From Metabacillus crassostreae (GTDB taxonomy: Bacteria > Bacillota > Bacilli > Bacillales > Bacillaceae): a DNA stretch of 64,000 nucleotides. A model generated the notes under the pieces. It had not been told where the DNA came from. It did no database searches and was given only the letters and a program-made list of their open reading frames with translations. Numbering within the stretch: position 1 is the first letter of the stretch; each line of letters begins with the position of its first letter. Location of the stretch: contig NZ_JAFBDU010000001.1 in the NCBI RefSeq assembly GCF_016908395.1, positions 930,001-994,000 of the forward strand, in the 5' to 3' direction. Positions 17,155 to 26,457 of the stretch are shown here, in pieces. The position numbers and the translations under genes are program-made.

Positions 17155-17400
17155 TTATTCATCATTTCGGAAGCCGTTTTCACGAGCTTGTGCTTCATCT
17201 TTTATTTCATTTCTCATCGCATTGATGCTTTCTTCACGACGGTGATTTTTCGCTTCAATTCGCTCTCGTTCCTCAGGATTAGCAAATTGTAGAGAGTCCT
17301 GTGCTTCTTCAATGTTTTCGATTGTATTTTGAACCATACTTTGTAACTTTTCTACATTGTCAGAACGATCATCTGGATTTGGCTTTGTATGTTTTGGCAT
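17155..17400 (-). CDS. tlp: Small acid-soluble spore protein Tlp
   Basis: An 81-residue hydrophilic protein of the Tlp family, made in the forespore. It begins MPKHTKPNPDDRSDNVEKLQ, the family hallmark, followed by two long charged helices. The ATG at 17400 is chosen over an in-frame start at 17442 because the family always begins at MxKxxKPNPDDR; AAGGAAG precedes it. It lies after sspN, as in B. subtilis, where the two form a SigmaG operon. Confidence 0.93.
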   Translation of the reverse strand: MPKHTKPNPDDRSDNVEKLQSMVQNTIENIEEAQDSLQFANPEERERIEAKNHRREESINAMRNEIKDEAQARENGFRNDE

Positions 17401-17534
17401 GTTTTTTTCTTCCTTCCATTGTTTAATAAATGATGAAGTCATGTAAATCTAAGTTTGCAAAAGCAATTTAGACAATTATAGTCTGCTTAAACATACTATT
17501 TTTTACTCAACATTTGATTAATTGAAAGAAAGAG

Positions 17535-17678
17535 TTATTCACCCTTTGTTTGAATAACTTGTGCATGTTTACCAGATGTATCTTGCATTTTTTTTCCTTT
17601 GTTATTACCAAAGCCTCTTGGCTTCATTCCAACATGTGATGGATTATAATGAGTTTGAGTATCATTTTGGTTAGACAA
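17535..17678 (-). CDS. sspN: Small acid-soluble spore protein N
   Basis: A 47-residue protein, NQNDTQTHYNPSHVGMKPRG at the start and MQDTSGKHAQVIQTKGE at the end. This matches the SspN pattern (PSHxGxKP ... DTSGxxxxxxQTKGE). The start is a TTG at 17678 behind a strong GAGGAGG. It belongs to the minor SASP group made in the developing spore. tlp follows 134 bases downstream. Confidence 0.9.
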   Translation of the reverse strand: MSNQNDTQTHYNPSHVGMKPRGFGNNKGKKMQDTSGKHAQVIQTKGE

Positions 17679-17740
17679 TCTTATCGCCTCCTCACACATA
17701 GAATGCCCACAAGAAGCAATTCAATAATTAGCAATCACTG

Positions 17741-17875
17741 TTAATCTAATTTTTTTAACATTCTTTGTTCCCATCTTTCTTCTAATCGATCTAATGCTTC
17801 CTGATCTCTTAAAAGTTGTTGTTTATTTTCAAGAACTAATTCCTCAAACGTTTTTTTCTTGTTTTTTCTCATCAT
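17741..17875 (-). CDS. FbpB-family small basic protein
   Basis: A 44-residue protein, MMRKNKKKTFEELVLENKQQ with a charged helix ending WEQRMLKKLD. The pattern KxxKxxFEELVxENKxxLL is that of FbpB (YdbN), a small basic protein that in B. subtilis helps the FsrA small RNA in the iron-sparing response. Two adjacent ATGs at 17875 and 17872 are possible; GGAGG lies 13 to 16 bases upstream, rather far. I see no clear Fur box. Location near sspN differs from B. subtilis. Confidence 0.8.
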   Translation of the reverse strand: MMRKNKKKTFEELVLENKQQLLRDQEALDRLEERWEQRMLKKLD

Positions 17876-17884
17876 AGTTGAACG

Positions 17885-18165
17885 TACACCTCCGAGTTAT
17901 TTAGTAGAAGGATACCCAATTTTCAGAAATCTTAAAACATTTTTATTAAATAATCTTTTTTCGACAAAAAAAGAAAGAGTCTGTAACCACATTGGTTAGA
18001 ATAATAAGGTATAAGACTGAAGAAATCATAAAACTTATCAGTCCAATAAATATTAAAAAAACTAAAAACTGTTAGGATATGAAGCACTCTTAGCAATAAA
18101 ATTTATTTTTTCACCCCTTCTCAGAGTTCAAATAGCTATATGTTAAAACTTGATGCAGAGAAAAT
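17885..18165. other. Intergenic region without recognisable gene
   Basis: An A+T-rich stretch between the fbpB-like gene and the yneN terminator. I see only a possible promoter area for the fbpB-like gene and no RNA motif or coding frame worth naming. Confidence 0.5.
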
Positions 18166-18171
18166 AAAAAA

Positions 18172-18193
18172 ACCAAATCAAATGCGATTTGGT
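18172..18193 (-). terminator. Terminator of yneN operon
   Basis: Stem ACCAAATC / GATTTGGT, followed leftward by seven T. It closes the transcript of the thioredoxin-like gene. Confidence 0.78.
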
Positions 18194-18280
18194 ATGCAAA
18201 ACGGTATGAAAACAAAGCATATTCATACTTAAGTATCTATTCTACATCGCATTAAGCAATAAACTAATTATCTCTCTTCA

Positions 18281-18790
18281 TTACATATCATCAATTAATT
18301 TCTTCATTTGATCATATGATAAAGCACCTACAAATTTCGTTTTAATGATACCTTCTTCATCAATGAAATAAGAAGTCGGATATGATAATACCTCATACTC
18401 ATTATTCACTTTTCCTTTTTCGTCTAGTAAGATAGGAAATGTTAAGCTAAGTTCATTAACAAAGGACTCGACTGTATCTATACTGCTTTCAGAGCTCGTA
18501 AGATTAACAGCAGCAATAACTACGTCATCATCATACTCATCATAAATCTGTTGCATATCAGGCATCTCTGAACGGCATGGAGGACACCATGTTGCCCAGA
18601 AATTCACCAGAACCTTTTTTCCTTTTAAATCAGAAAGACTCATTTTTTCTCCATCAAGTGTTGTTAACTCAAAATCAGGAGCTGCATTTCCTTCTGTCAC
18701 ACCTACCTTAGCATTTGAAGGCATAACAGTGTTGTATATTGCATAACCAATTAAAAAAACAAGAATTGAAATGGCTAAAATTTTCTTCAT
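18281..18790 (-). CDS. yneN: Membrane-anchored thioredoxin-like protein
   Basis: A 169-residue TlpA/ResA-like protein. An N-terminal hydrophobic segment (4-20) anchors it, with the domain outside. The redox motif WATWCPPCRSEMPDM lies near residues 68-82, GKKVLVNFW precedes it, and a cis-Pro segment (SYPTSYFID) follows near 139. Such proteins reduce or oxidise extracytoplasmic disulfides, for example in cytochrome c maturation or spore cortex formation. The gene is placed next to citB as in B. subtilis yneN. A membrane protein gene immediately upstream is probably in the same transcript. Confidence 0.88.
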   Translation of the reverse strand: MKKILAISILVFLIGYAIYNTVMPSNAKVGVTEGNAAPDFELTTLDGEKMSLSDLKGKKVLVNFWATWCPPCRSEMPDMQQIYDEYDDDVVIAAVNLTSSESSIDTVESFVNELSLTFPILLDEKGKVNNEYEVLSYPTSYFIDEEGIIKTKFVGALSYDQMKKLIDDM

Positions 18791-18807
18791 CTTAAAACGA
18801 TAACCTC

Positions 18808-19218
18808 CTACAAAATCGACAAAACAAAAATTTTAATAATTTGAAATAAGATCGTATAACAAATGATTACTAATCCACATATATAAATAACCGTTTTTAT
18901 AGAGGCTCTTTTTCTCCATACTTGCCAAAGTAAGAAAATAATGGCTAGTAAAACACCTAAATATATCCCTTTCTCTCCACCAGTCAAAAAGATCCAACTA
19001 GAAGACAGTAATAGCTCTGGCCTCAAAATTACAATACTAAATTTATAACTTAAAAATAAAATGAACACAATTGTCCAGTAATGCTTGTTAAGTAATTGTT
19101 TGACTTCTGAATCTTTTAAAAATGAATCAAGAATAAAGTATGTAAGCCAAAATGTTAGAACGGCAATCAGTAAAAAATATTGAATCGTAAATGGTCCTAT
19201 TTGTAGAGCATCATACAT
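18808..19218 (-). CDS. Multispan membrane protein, partner of yneN
   Basis: A 136-residue protein with four or five hydrophobic helices and no conserved cysteine pair. The opening MYDALQIGPFTIQYFLL is reminiscent of the first helix of Lgt-type or related redox membrane proteins, but similarity is too weak to assign. It starts 18 bases before the thioredoxin-like gene on the same strand. A role in electron or thiol transfer with that protein is an inference from position alone. Confidence 0.7.
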   Translation of the reverse strand: MYDALQIGPFTIQYFLLIAVLTFWLTYFILDSFLKDSEVKQLLNKHYWTIVFILFLSYKFSIVILRPELLLSSSWIFLTGGEKGIYLGVLLAIIFLLWQVWRKRASIKTVIYICGLVIICYTILFQIIKIFVLSIL

Positions 19219-19370
19219 GAGGCAATCTCCTAACGGACTTCTTTTCTATTTAACCATGTTATAAGCTTACTAACAATGAATATTATATGACAAACAAGAA
19301 GACGAGTATAGAAAAAGGTTTAAACAACATAAAAAAGGAACGGATTAGTCCGTTCCCTTTTTTGTATTTA

Positions 19371-22097
19371 TTAAGCTTTTAGTTTATCACGTAATACCAT
19401 TTGAAGAATTCCGCCATGACGGTAGTAATCAATTTCAACTTCACTGTCAAAACGTACTAGTACTTCAAATTCTTTCTTGTTTCCAGCTTCATCAGTTGCT
19501 GTAACTTTAACAAAGTCACGTGGTTTTACTGATTCACCAATTTCAACTTCAATTGTTTCTTTTCCAGTTAAGCCTAATACTTCAGCATTTTCTCCATCTT
19601 TAAATTGTAGAGGAAGAACACCCATTAACACTAGGTTACTACGGTGAATACGCTCAAAGCTTTCAGCAATTACAGTTTTAATTCCTAAAAGATTCGTTCC
19701 TTTAGCTGCCCAGTCACGAGAACTTCCCATACCGTAATCTTTACCAGCTAAAACAACAAGTCCTGTACCATCTTGTTTATAATCCATACATGCATCATAA
19801 ATAGATTTTACTTCACCAGTTGGCCAGTAAGTTGTGTATCCACCTTCTGTACCTGGTGCAATTTGGTTTTTGATACGGATATTTGCAAATGTACCTCTCA
19901 TCATTACTTCATGGTTACCACGACGAGAACCGTAAGAGTTAAATTCTCTAGGTGTTACACCATTTTCTTGTAAGTAACGACCTGCAGGAGTATCTTTACC
20001 AATTGAACCTGCAGGAGAAATATGGTCAGTAGTAACAGAATCACCGAATTTTGCTACAATACGAAGATCTTTAAGAGTTTCCACAGTTCCAGCTTCAGCT
20101 TCTAAACCTTCAAAGAAAGGAGGGTTTTGAATATATGTTGAAGAATCATCCCAAACATATAATGCTTCATCAGTTGTTTCAATTGCGTTCCAACGTTCGT
20201 TGTCATCAAATACTTGCTCATATTCTTTTCTGAATAGCTCTGGTGTAACTGTTTTGTTAACAACTTCATTAATTTCATCAGTTTCAGGCCAGATATCTTT
20301 GAAGAATACGTCATTGCCATCTTTATCTTTACCTAAAGAATCTTTTTGTAAATCAACATCAACAGTACCAGCAAGTGCATATGCCACAACAAGTGGTGGT
20401 GAAGCTAAGTAGTTACCTTTTACTAGTGGATGAATACGACCTTCAAAGTTACGGTTACCAGATAACACAGATGTTACTAATAAATCGTTAGCTGCAACAG
20501 CTTCTTCGATTTCATCTAAAAGTGGACCAGAGTTACCAATACAAGTTGTACAGCCATAACCAACTAGGTTAAATCCTAGCTTCTCTAAATGTGGTAAAAG
20601 ACCAGAGTTTTCCAAATATCCAGTTACAACCTTTGAACCAGGAGCTAAAGAAGTTTTTACGTATTTTGGAACTTCTAGACCAAGTTCAGTAGCCTTTTTC
20701 GCAACAAGTCCAGCAGCTACTAGTACATATGGATTTGATGTATTTGTACAACTAGTAATCGCAGCAATCGCAATCGCACCAGTTTTCATATTTGTTTCAT
20801 CACCATTTTTGAACTTAACAGTGATTTCTTTATTGATCTCAGTTGGCTCTAAACCGAAACCTTGGTTTCCAGCAGGCGCAACTAAATGATCATGGAATGT
20901 ATCCTTCATCATTGATAGAGGAATTAAATCTTGTGGACGTTTAGGACCAGAAAGATTTGCTTCAATCTCAGAAAGATCAATTTCAACAACCTTTGTGAAA
21001 ATTGGATCTTCATTATCAGGTGTAAAGAATAATCCATTTGCTTTACAGTAGTCACCAACGATTTGGATCTGTTCTTCTTCACGACCAGTTAAACGCATGT
21101 AGTTTAATGCTTCTTCATCAACTGGGAAGAATCCACATGTAGCACCATATTCAGGAGCCATGTTTGCAATTGTCGCACGATCTGCAAGTGGAAGCTGTGC
21201 TACACCAGGACCAAAGAACTCAACGAATTTACCTACAACACCTTGTTGACGTAAAACTTGAGTTACTTTTAATGCTAAATCAGTAGCAGTTGTTCCATTT
21301 GGAAGTTCTCCTGTTAATTTAACACCAATTACTTCAGGAACTGGGAAATAAGATGGTTGTCCTAACATTCCAGCTTCTGCTTCGATACCCCCAACACCCC
21401 ATCCAAGAACACCAATACCATTGATCATTGTTGTATGAGAATCTGTACCAACTAGAGAATCTGGGAATGCTTCAAATTCACCATTTTCATTTTCTACAGC
21501 GTGAACTACATTTGCTAAATACTCTAAGTTAACTTGGTGAACGATACCAGTTGCAGGTGGCACTGCACGATAGTTATCAAGAGATTTTCTCGCCCAGCTT
21601 AGGAATTTATAACGTTCTGCATTACGTTCAAATTCAAGGTCCATATTGAATTGAAGTGAATCAGCAGTTCCTGCTTTGTCAACCTGTACAGAGTGGTCAA
21701 TTACTAGGTCAACTGGAATTTCTGGATTGATTTTATCAGGATCTCCACCCATGTCAGCCATAGCTTTTCTTAATGATGCTAAGTCAACAACAGCTGGAAC
21801 TCCTGTGAAATCTTGAAGGATAACACGTGATGGTTTAAAAGGAACATCGATTTCCTTTTGTTCACTAGTACCCCATTTTGCTAAATTTTCAACATGTTCT
21901 TTTGTAATTACTCTTCCATCTACTTGACGTAGAACAGATTCTAAAAGAACCTTAACTGAATATGGTAAACGTGAAACATTACCAATTCCTGCATCTTCTA
22001 ATGCTTGTAAAGAGTAGTAGTTGTACGTTTTTCCATTGATTGTAAAGCTTTTACGTGCTTGGAAAGCGTCTTTGTTCGTAGTCACTTGATTAGTCAT
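19371..22097 (-). CDS. citB: Aconitate hydratase
   Basis: A 908-residue AcnA-type aconitase, interconverting citrate and isocitrate in the TCA cycle through a [4Fe-4S] cluster. The three cluster cysteines appear in [12 protein letters not shown] near 442 and [12 protein letters not shown] near 508-519. [21 protein letters not shown] lies near 211, and the swivel domain has [16 protein letters not shown] near 785. The ATG at 22097 is preceded by AAGGGGG; an open frame extends to 22214 without a site. A CcpC-type box lies upstream at 22232. Family members also bind RNA when the cluster is lost. Confidence 0.96.
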   Translation of the reverse strand: MTNQVTTNKDAFQARKSFTINGKTYNYYSLQALEDAGIGNVSRLPYSVKVLLESVLRQVDGRVITKEHVENLAKWGTSEQKEIDVPFKPSRVILQDFTGVPAVVDLASLRKAMADMGGDPDKINPEIPVDLVIDHSVQVDKAGTADSLQFNMDLEFERNAERYKFLSWARKSLDNYRAVPPATGIVHQVNLEYLANVVHAVENENGEFEAFPDSLVGTDSHTTMINGIGVLGWGVGGIEAEAGMLGQPSYFPVPEVIGVKLTGELPNGTTATDLALKVTQVLRQQGVVGKFVEFFGPGVAQLPLADRATIANMAPEYGATCGFFPVDEEALNYMRLTGREEEQIQIVGDYCKANGLFFTPDNEDPIFTKVVEIDLSEIEANLSGPKRPQDLIPLSMMKDTFHDHLVAPAGNQGFGLEPTEINKEITVKFKNGDETNMKTGAIAIAAITSCTNTSNPYVLVAAGLVAKKATELGLEVPKYVKTSLAPGSKVVTGYLENSGLLPHLEKLGFNLVGYGCTTCIGNSGPLLDEIEEAVAANDLLVTSVLSGNRNFEGRIHPLVKGNYLASPPLVVAYALAGTVDVDLQKDSLGKDKDGNDVFFKDIWPETDEINEVVNKTVTPELFRKEYEQVFDDNERWNAIETTDEALYVWDDSSTYIQNPPFFEGLEAEAGTVETLKDLRIVAKFGDSVTTDHISPAGSIGKDTPAGRYLQENGVTPREFNSYGSRRGNHEVMMRGTFANIRIKNQIAPGTEGGYTTYWPTGEVKSIYDACMDYKQDGTGLVVLAGKDYGMGSSRDWAAKGTNLLGIKTVIAESFERIHRSNLVLMGVLPLQFKDGENAEVLGLTGKETIEVEIGESVKPRDFVKVTATDEAGNKKEFEVLVRFDSEVEIDYYRHGGILQMVLRDKLKA

Positions 22098-22231
22098 TAA
22101 ATTTTTCCCCCTTAATAAGATCAAGAAATCGACTCTTGTCGAAGGGTGGTACCCCATTTTTGAATGTTCTCTCAATTTAATAGTAATACAACTAGTAACA
22201 TAAGTAAATAACAATGATGTTATTGATATGT

Positions 22232-22246
22232 ATAAGTTATTCTTAT
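22232..22246. promoter_or_regulatory. citB: CcpC-type operator of citB
   Basis: ATAAGTTATTCTTAT fits the ATAA-N7-TTAT dyad bound by CcpC, the citrate-responsive LysR-type repressor of citB in B. subtilis. It lies about 135 bases before the start codon, in the expected promoter region. Confidence 0.65.
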
Positions 22247-22495
22247 GAAAGCGTACTAGTTTTTACTTTCTTACTATACCAAATTTTAAACTATTTAGCA
22301 TTGTTTTTTTCTGTTAAACTTCAGGCTTAACGTAATGATCACCTCTTTAATACTATTCCGAATGTATAAACTTGTTCTTGGTAACGATTTAAAAAGAAAA
22401 AGAGAAATCTTAAGAAATTTAGAATTTCTTCTTGATGTTTCTGCATTCAATTCGAAATTTTAGACAAACTATTTACATGGGGGTGAATTGTTATT

Positions 22496-22645
22496 ATGGC
22501 AAAACGTAAAGCAAATCACGTAAGAATGGGTATGAATGATGCAAGTGCTCAAGGAGTTGGCACTGGTTATAATGAAGAACTACAAAACGAGCCGTTAAGT
22601 GCTGCACAGAGACAAAATAATAAAAAGCGTAAGAAAAACCAATAA
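22496..22645 (+). CDS. sspO: Small acid-soluble spore protein O
   Basis: A 49-residue protein beginning [20 protein letters not shown] and ending [14 protein letters not shown], close to B. subtilis SspO. GGGGGTGA precedes the ATG. It diverges from citB, the same arrangement as in B. subtilis. A terminator at 22666-22690 follows, so it is not cotranscribed with sspP here. Confidence 0.93.
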   Translation: MAKRKANHVRMGMNDASAQGVGTGYNEELQNEPLSAAQRQNNKKRKKNQ

Positions 22646-22665
22646 TGTGATAAAATTCGCACAAA

Positions 22666-22690
22666 AAAACGACGGAACTCCCGTCGTTTT
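22666..22690. terminator. Bidirectional terminator after sspO
   Basis: Stem AAAACGACGG / CCGTCGTTTT with a five-base loop. It serves sspO and the convergent gene at 22693. Confidence 0.88.
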
Positions 22691-22692
22691 AT

Positions 22693-22956
22693 TTATTCTG
22701 TAGATCCATTTACATCCTGGACAATTTGTTGAAGATCACGTTGGTATTGTTCCAGGCGATCTCTTTGTGTTTCTGTGGCTGTTTCTAATGCATTGTTAAT
22801 CTGTTGATAAGCCTCATTTACCTCATTTGTTAAATGCTTTAATTGGTGTCCATAATCAGCACTGTCCTTCACTATTGCTTCATATGAATCAAATGCTTCT
22901 GTTGCTCCTTGTTGAGCAGCTTGAAATGCTTGTTGTTTATTTTTATTGTACGGCAT
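22693..22956 (-). CDS. Small coiled protein, possibly DUF2524 (YtzC-like)
   Basis: An 87-residue all-helical protein rich in Gln and Glu (YEAIVKDSADYGHQLKHLTN; RLEQYQRDLQQIVQDV). The helical pattern and the E(T)QRDRLxxYQRDLQQ end recall YtzC, a small Bacillus protein of unknown function. The resemblance is weak. It is inserted on the opposite strand between sspO and sspP, which are adjacent in B. subtilis. The ATG at 22956 lacks a close strong ribosome binding site (GAGAGG is 12 or more bases away). Confidence 0.6.
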   Translation of the reverse strand: MPYNKNKQQAFQAAQQGATEAFDSYEAIVKDSADYGHQLKHLTNEVNEAYQQINNALETATETQRDRLEQYQRDLQQIVQDVNGSTE

Positions 22957-23243
22957 AAGTGCTTCACAATCCTCTCAAGAAAATTATCAAACTATATGAT
23001 AGGATGTGTAAAATAAAATATAATATTCATCAAACTGTTGACAAAGACTCCCTTGCAGCAGTCCTCATTTACCAAACTAGGTTGCTCCACTACTCACAAG
23101 ACCTTGCGCCTCTAAAAGTCATTGTTAACAAAATCAGTCTCAGGGTCCTAAGTACACTTTTTATACAAACTGTAATATTCATTTTTTTCTAGCATGATTT
23201 TAAGAATTTGACTCATGATATACATATAGAGGAGGGATATTAA

Positions 23244-23390
23244 ATGACAGAAAAAAACACCGGAAAAGACATACGAAAAAATGCTCCTAAAGGAAACAAT
23301 CCTGGGCAACCAGAGCCACTTAGCGGCTCAAAAAAAGTAAAAAATGCTAACCACACTCGTCAAAAGCATAATCAAGGTCATGACATGTAA
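23244..23390 (+). CDS. sspP: Small acid-soluble spore protein P
   Basis: A 48-residue protein, [20 protein letters not shown] at the start and [11 protein letters not shown] at the end, nearly identical in pattern to B. subtilis SspP (CotL). GGAGGG precedes the ATG, and a strong terminator follows at 23397. It is a minor spore core protein. Confidence 0.94.
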   Translation: MTEKNTGKDIRKNAPKGNNPGQPEPLSGSKKVKNANHTRQKHNQGHDM

Positions 23391-23396
23391 ATGATA

Positions 23397-23446
23397 AACC
23401 CGAATTATTAGGTATTTTTTCAAAGCCTAATAGTTCGGGTTTTTTA
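23397..23446 (+). terminator. sspP: Terminator of sspP
   Basis: A 16-base stem (AACCCGAATTATTAGG with one mismatch) and a six-T run. Confidence 0.88.
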
Positions 23447-23677
23447 TTTCACATGCTATTTTAACAAGCTAATTGATGGTTTTAAAATGATTTTCAACTT
23501 GTTTTCCCCTTGCTTCTTAATATCTTCAGTACCTTTTCCACTATTAGTCAATAAACAAATTCACTAATTTCACTATATATGGACAACACCCGTTCACAAA
23601 TACAATCCGGTTGAATATTTTAACAGATAAGGGAGGTTTTTTTACTATTTGTAATCACCAGATGGAGGTCATCAAAA

Positions 23678-24067
23678 ATGAATATAAGAAAATGTTCGAA
23701 TCCGATGAATATAAAAGGAATCGAAGAATGGATGACTCAATTTTTCGTTGATCCATTCACAAATTTATTGGATGAAGAAACATTTCGAGTAGATTTGTTC
23801 GAGACAAGTGAGGAATTTATTATAGAAGCGGAGCTAGGAGATAAAATAAAAAAAGAAAATATCTCTGTAACCGTTAACAAAGAAGTAATCACAATATCCA
23901 TACTAGCTTTACAACAAAATGATGAAGTGACAAGAAATATCATTCTACCTATTAATATAGAAGATAAAAAAATAACAGCTATATTCAATAATGGGATTCT
24001 TGAAACAAATATCTCAAAAAACCTTACCTCAAATCATAAAAATAAAGCCATTACTATTTATGATTAA
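23678..24067 (+). CDS. cotM: Spore coat protein CotM, Hsp20 family
   Basis: A 129-residue protein with an alpha-crystallin domain: FRVDLFETSEEFIIEAEL (about 36-53) and the closing IFNNGILETNISK, which resembles the A-x-x-x-N-G-x-L motif of small heat-shock proteins. Position next to sspP and citB, size and fold match B. subtilis CotM, an outer coat protein. GGAGG lies ten bases before the ATG. CotP, another Hsp20-type coat protein, is the alternative. Confidence 0.82.
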   Translation: MNIRKCSNPMNIKGIEEWMTQFFVDPFTNLLDEETFRVDLFETSEEFIIEAELGDKIKKENISVTVNKEVITISILALQQNDEVTRNIILPINIEDKKITAIFNNGILETNISKNLTSNHKNKAITIYD

Positions 24068-24136
24068 ATTTTAACACTACCTACCTTTCCTCATCCATAA
24101 TTCGGATCTTCTCTCGATCATTATCTTCTCAAAAAC

Positions 24137-24165
24137 AAAATGACAGCCATGAGTGCTGTCATTTT
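24137..24165 (-). terminator. Terminator of the zinc-ribbon gene
   Basis: Stem AAAATGACAG / CTGTCATTTT; the inner arm ends at the stop codon of the 24165-24302 gene. Confidence 0.75.
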
Positions 24166-24302
24166 CAATCTTCCACATAATATTTTGCTTTTTGATCTTG
24201 AACAGTAATCCAAATATGCTTAAGCTCTATATGACCACATTGTTTACACGGCGAACTTTCGTCAGATATTAGCATACATTTAGAGCAATAATATTTATCC
24301 AT
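24165..24302 (-). CDS. Small zinc-ribbon protein, 45 residues
   Basis: An ATG at 24302 with AAGGGG upstream opens a 45-residue frame: MDKYYCSKCMLISDESSPCK then QCGHIELKHIWITVQDQ. The CxxC and CxxC pairs 10 residues apart form a zinc-ribbon knuckle. It resembles small Bacillus zinc-ribbon proteins of unknown role. A terminator overlaps its stop codon. Confidence 0.75.
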   Translation of the reverse strand: MDKYYCSKCMLISDESSPCKQCGHIELKHIWITVQDQKAKYYVED

Positions 24303-24350
24303 GTTATAACCCCTTTTCTAAACATTATATGCTTAGAAATAGGGATTGTT

Positions 24351-24569
24351 TCAGGATTCTACAAGATGATCAAAACTATTATGATAAATTTTATCTAAAG
24401 TATCAATTTGGTAAATAAAAAATTCATGATCAGAATATTCATCTAACCGGTTTTTCTCCTTATATTCATCACGCGCACGTTTAGCAAGCTCAAGCGAAGT
24501 GAAAATGCCAAGAACATTTGAGCTCTCACCACAATCGGAACATCCTAGATCTAATACAACATAATACAA
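24351..24569 (-). CDS. Small CxxC-containing protein, unknown
   Basis: The TTG at 24569, with AGAGGGTG five bases upstream, gives 72 residues; an in-frame start at 24593 is less likely. The sequence starts LYYVVLDLGCSDCGESSNVL and continues as a helix (SLELAKRARDEYKEKNRL) and a strand. A CxxC pair lies near residue 10. The layout (strand, helix, strand) is like small DUF7336-type proteins, but I cannot confirm this. It lies next to the zinc-ribbon gene on the same strand. Confidence 0.6.
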   Translation of the reverse strand: MYYVVLDLGCSDCGESSNVLGIFTSLELAKRARDEYKEKNRLDEYSDHEFFIYQIDTLDKIYHNSFDHLVES

Positions 24570-24632
24570 AATAACACCCTCTAACTTAATCATTATTTAA
24601 AAATAACTATACCATTGATAAATAATGCTTTT

Positions 24633-26060
24633 CTAGTTAGATGCATTCGGTAAGAATATCGTTACGGTTGTTCCTATACCAACAGTTGAATCGATTTCTA
24701 ACTTTCCATTATGATTTTCAACAGTTTTATAGCTTGTTAATAAACCAAAGCCTGTTCCCTTTTCAGTTGTAGAATAAAAAGGCTCTGCGATTCGTTGTAA
24801 TCGCTCCTTGGGAATACCGCGACCATTATCAATAAAATCTATTCTTATTGATTGATCAGAAGATGTTATTTTTATAATAACAAAGCCTCTTTCATCGATT
24901 GCATCTAAGCCATTTTGAATAATATTAAAAAATACTTGCTTCAATGCATTTGGATCACCATACATAACTGGGATATCTTCTTCTATCTTGCACTTAATTT
25001 CTTTATTTATGAGTAGCGCTTGTGCTTGAAGTAATTGAACAACTTGTTTCATCAAGTCATCAACCTTTATTGGTTCCTTTTTTTCTTGATGTGGGCGAGC
25101 AAGAGTAAGAAATTCTGAGATAATTTCTTCAACCCGATTAATTTCACTAAAAGCTACGTTTATTAGTTCTTCATTACATTCCTTTGTAGAATAAAATAGT
25201 TGCATAAATCCTTTAATAGATGTTAAAGGATTACGAATTTCATGGGCAACTGCAGCTGCTAATTGACCTACAACGGCAAGCTTTTCTGACTTTCGCAATA
25301 AAATATCTTGTTCAACTCTACTCCGGATATCCCTTGTAATTGAAATGAAACCTGTTACAAGACCAGTTTTATCATCAAAAACAGATTTTACACTTGACTC
25401 TAAAGGAATATAAGTACCATTCTTGTTCCTAGCACGATATGAAATCAACAATGGACCTTGGTGATTGATAAGATATGTATGCTTTTCCTTTATAAGTGAA
25501 AGATCATCAGGATGTATATAATTACTTGGTTTGTCACCTAGTAATTCAGCAGCCTCATAACCTAGAATTTGCTTAATCGAAGGTGAATTATAAATAAACT
25601 GACCATCCTTTAAATGGAGATTAATGATGTCAGAAGAATTTTCAGCTAATAAACGATATTTCTGCTCATTTTTGGTAAGTACCTGCTCAAGATTTTTCTC
25701 CTCAGTAATATCTAGCACTTGCGCTAAAAAGTATTTCTTTTCAGAATAAGAATCTTCAATTAATGTAACATTTAAAGAGCCCCAGATAATCTCTCCATTT
25801 TTATGAAAATAACGCTTTTCCAGCTGATAAGAATCACGCAAACCTGTTAACATATCTCTGAATAGCTGCAAATCTAATTCATAATCCTCTGGATGAGAGA
25901 TTTCTTGAACAGAAATTTTTCTCCATTCTTCTTCTGTGTAACCAATAAATTGAAAAAATGCATTATTTGCAAGATTATTATTAAAATCCTGCTGAAAAAT
26001 CATTTGTGGTATTCGTGACTGTAAAAAAACTTTTTCTAATATTGATGATTCAAGTATCAA
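24633..26060 (-). CDS. PAS-domain sensor histidine kinase, sporulation kinase type
   Basis: A 475-residue cytoplasmic kinase: two PAS domains with PAC tails (about 14-118 and 130-248), a HisKA domain with the phospho-acceptor His in VAHEIRNPLTSIKG near 270, and an HATPase domain with N-box NIIQNGLDAID, G1 DNGRGIPKER and G2 GTGFGLL. The block around the His is typical of KinA/KinB/KinC/KinE kinases, which feed phosphate to Spo0F. No response regulator is adjacent, which agrees with a phosphorelay role. The TTG start at 26060 has only a modest AAAGG site. Confidence 0.85.
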   Translation of the reverse strand: MILESSILEKVFLQSRIPQMIFQQDFNNNLANNAFFQFIGYTEEEWRKISVQEISHPEDYELDLQLFRDMLTGLRDSYQLEKRYFHKNGEIIWGSLNVTLIEDSYSEKKYFLAQVLDITEEKNLEQVLTKNEQKYRLLAENSSDIINLHLKDGQFIYNSPSIKQILGYEAAELLGDKPSNYIHPDDLSLIKEKHTYLINHQGPLLISYRARNKNGTYIPLESSVKSVFDDKTGLVTGFISITRDIRSRVEQDILLRKSEKLAVVGQLAAAVAHEIRNPLTSIKGFMQLFYSTKECNEELINVAFSEINRVEEIISEFLTLARPHQEKKEPIKVDDLMKQVVQLLQAQALLINKEIKCKIEEDIPVMYGDPNALKQVFFNIIQNGLDAIDERGFVIIKITSSDQSIRIDFIDNGRGIPKERLQRIAEPFYSTTEKGTGFGLLTSYKTVENHNGKLEIDSTVGIGTTVTIFLPNASN

Positions 26061-26253
26061 ATTGCATCCGACCTTTATTTACAGATAAAGTATAATCACT
26101 ACTATAACAACTTCCGACACGAATAACCATATCTTTCATAAATTTATACCCAAATGTCACCGTTTTTAGTTGGCATTCATAGACTTACTACTCATTACCC
26201 CATCGTTTCACAGTCGAAGTATGTAGATCTGTGTCGATTAATTTTTTAATTTA

Positions 26254-26457
26254 GCTCTGTTAAACTTTATTGTTGATTTCCGTTACAGACATTCGCTTTC
26301 CCGGGAAAAAAGCACCTTTTTTCCTAGGTCCGGGAGCCTCCTCGTAAGCTGCGCGCCTGTGGGGTCTCCCTTTGACACGCTTCTCTAAGCAGGAGTCTCA
26401 TATATTCACCTCCAATCAACAACGTGTTAAAAATCAACATTAACCTTTAACATAGCC
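26254..26457. repeat. MITE-like element, family B, copy 1
   Basis: A roughly 204-base element with 26-base imperfect terminal inverted repeats: left end GCTCTGTTAAACTTTATTG, complement of right end GCTATGTTAAAGGTTAATG, both continuing TTGATTT. The interior is GC-richer than the surroundings (GGTCCGGGAGCCTCC) and can fold. A second copy is at 41348-41553. It lies between the kinase gene and glnA. Confidence 0.8.

Noticed and set aside
22139-22156. GGGTGGTACCCC near the citB leader, resembling a T-box core on the plus strand
   Set aside because: It lacks the CCGCG half, has no stem I or terminator, and faces away from citB with no synthetase or amino acid gene behind it.
22959-23192. 77-codon plus-strand frame between the 22693 gene and sspP
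   Set aside because: No ribosome binding site at its start, low-complexity hydrophobic end, and it begins in the upstream region of the opposite gene.
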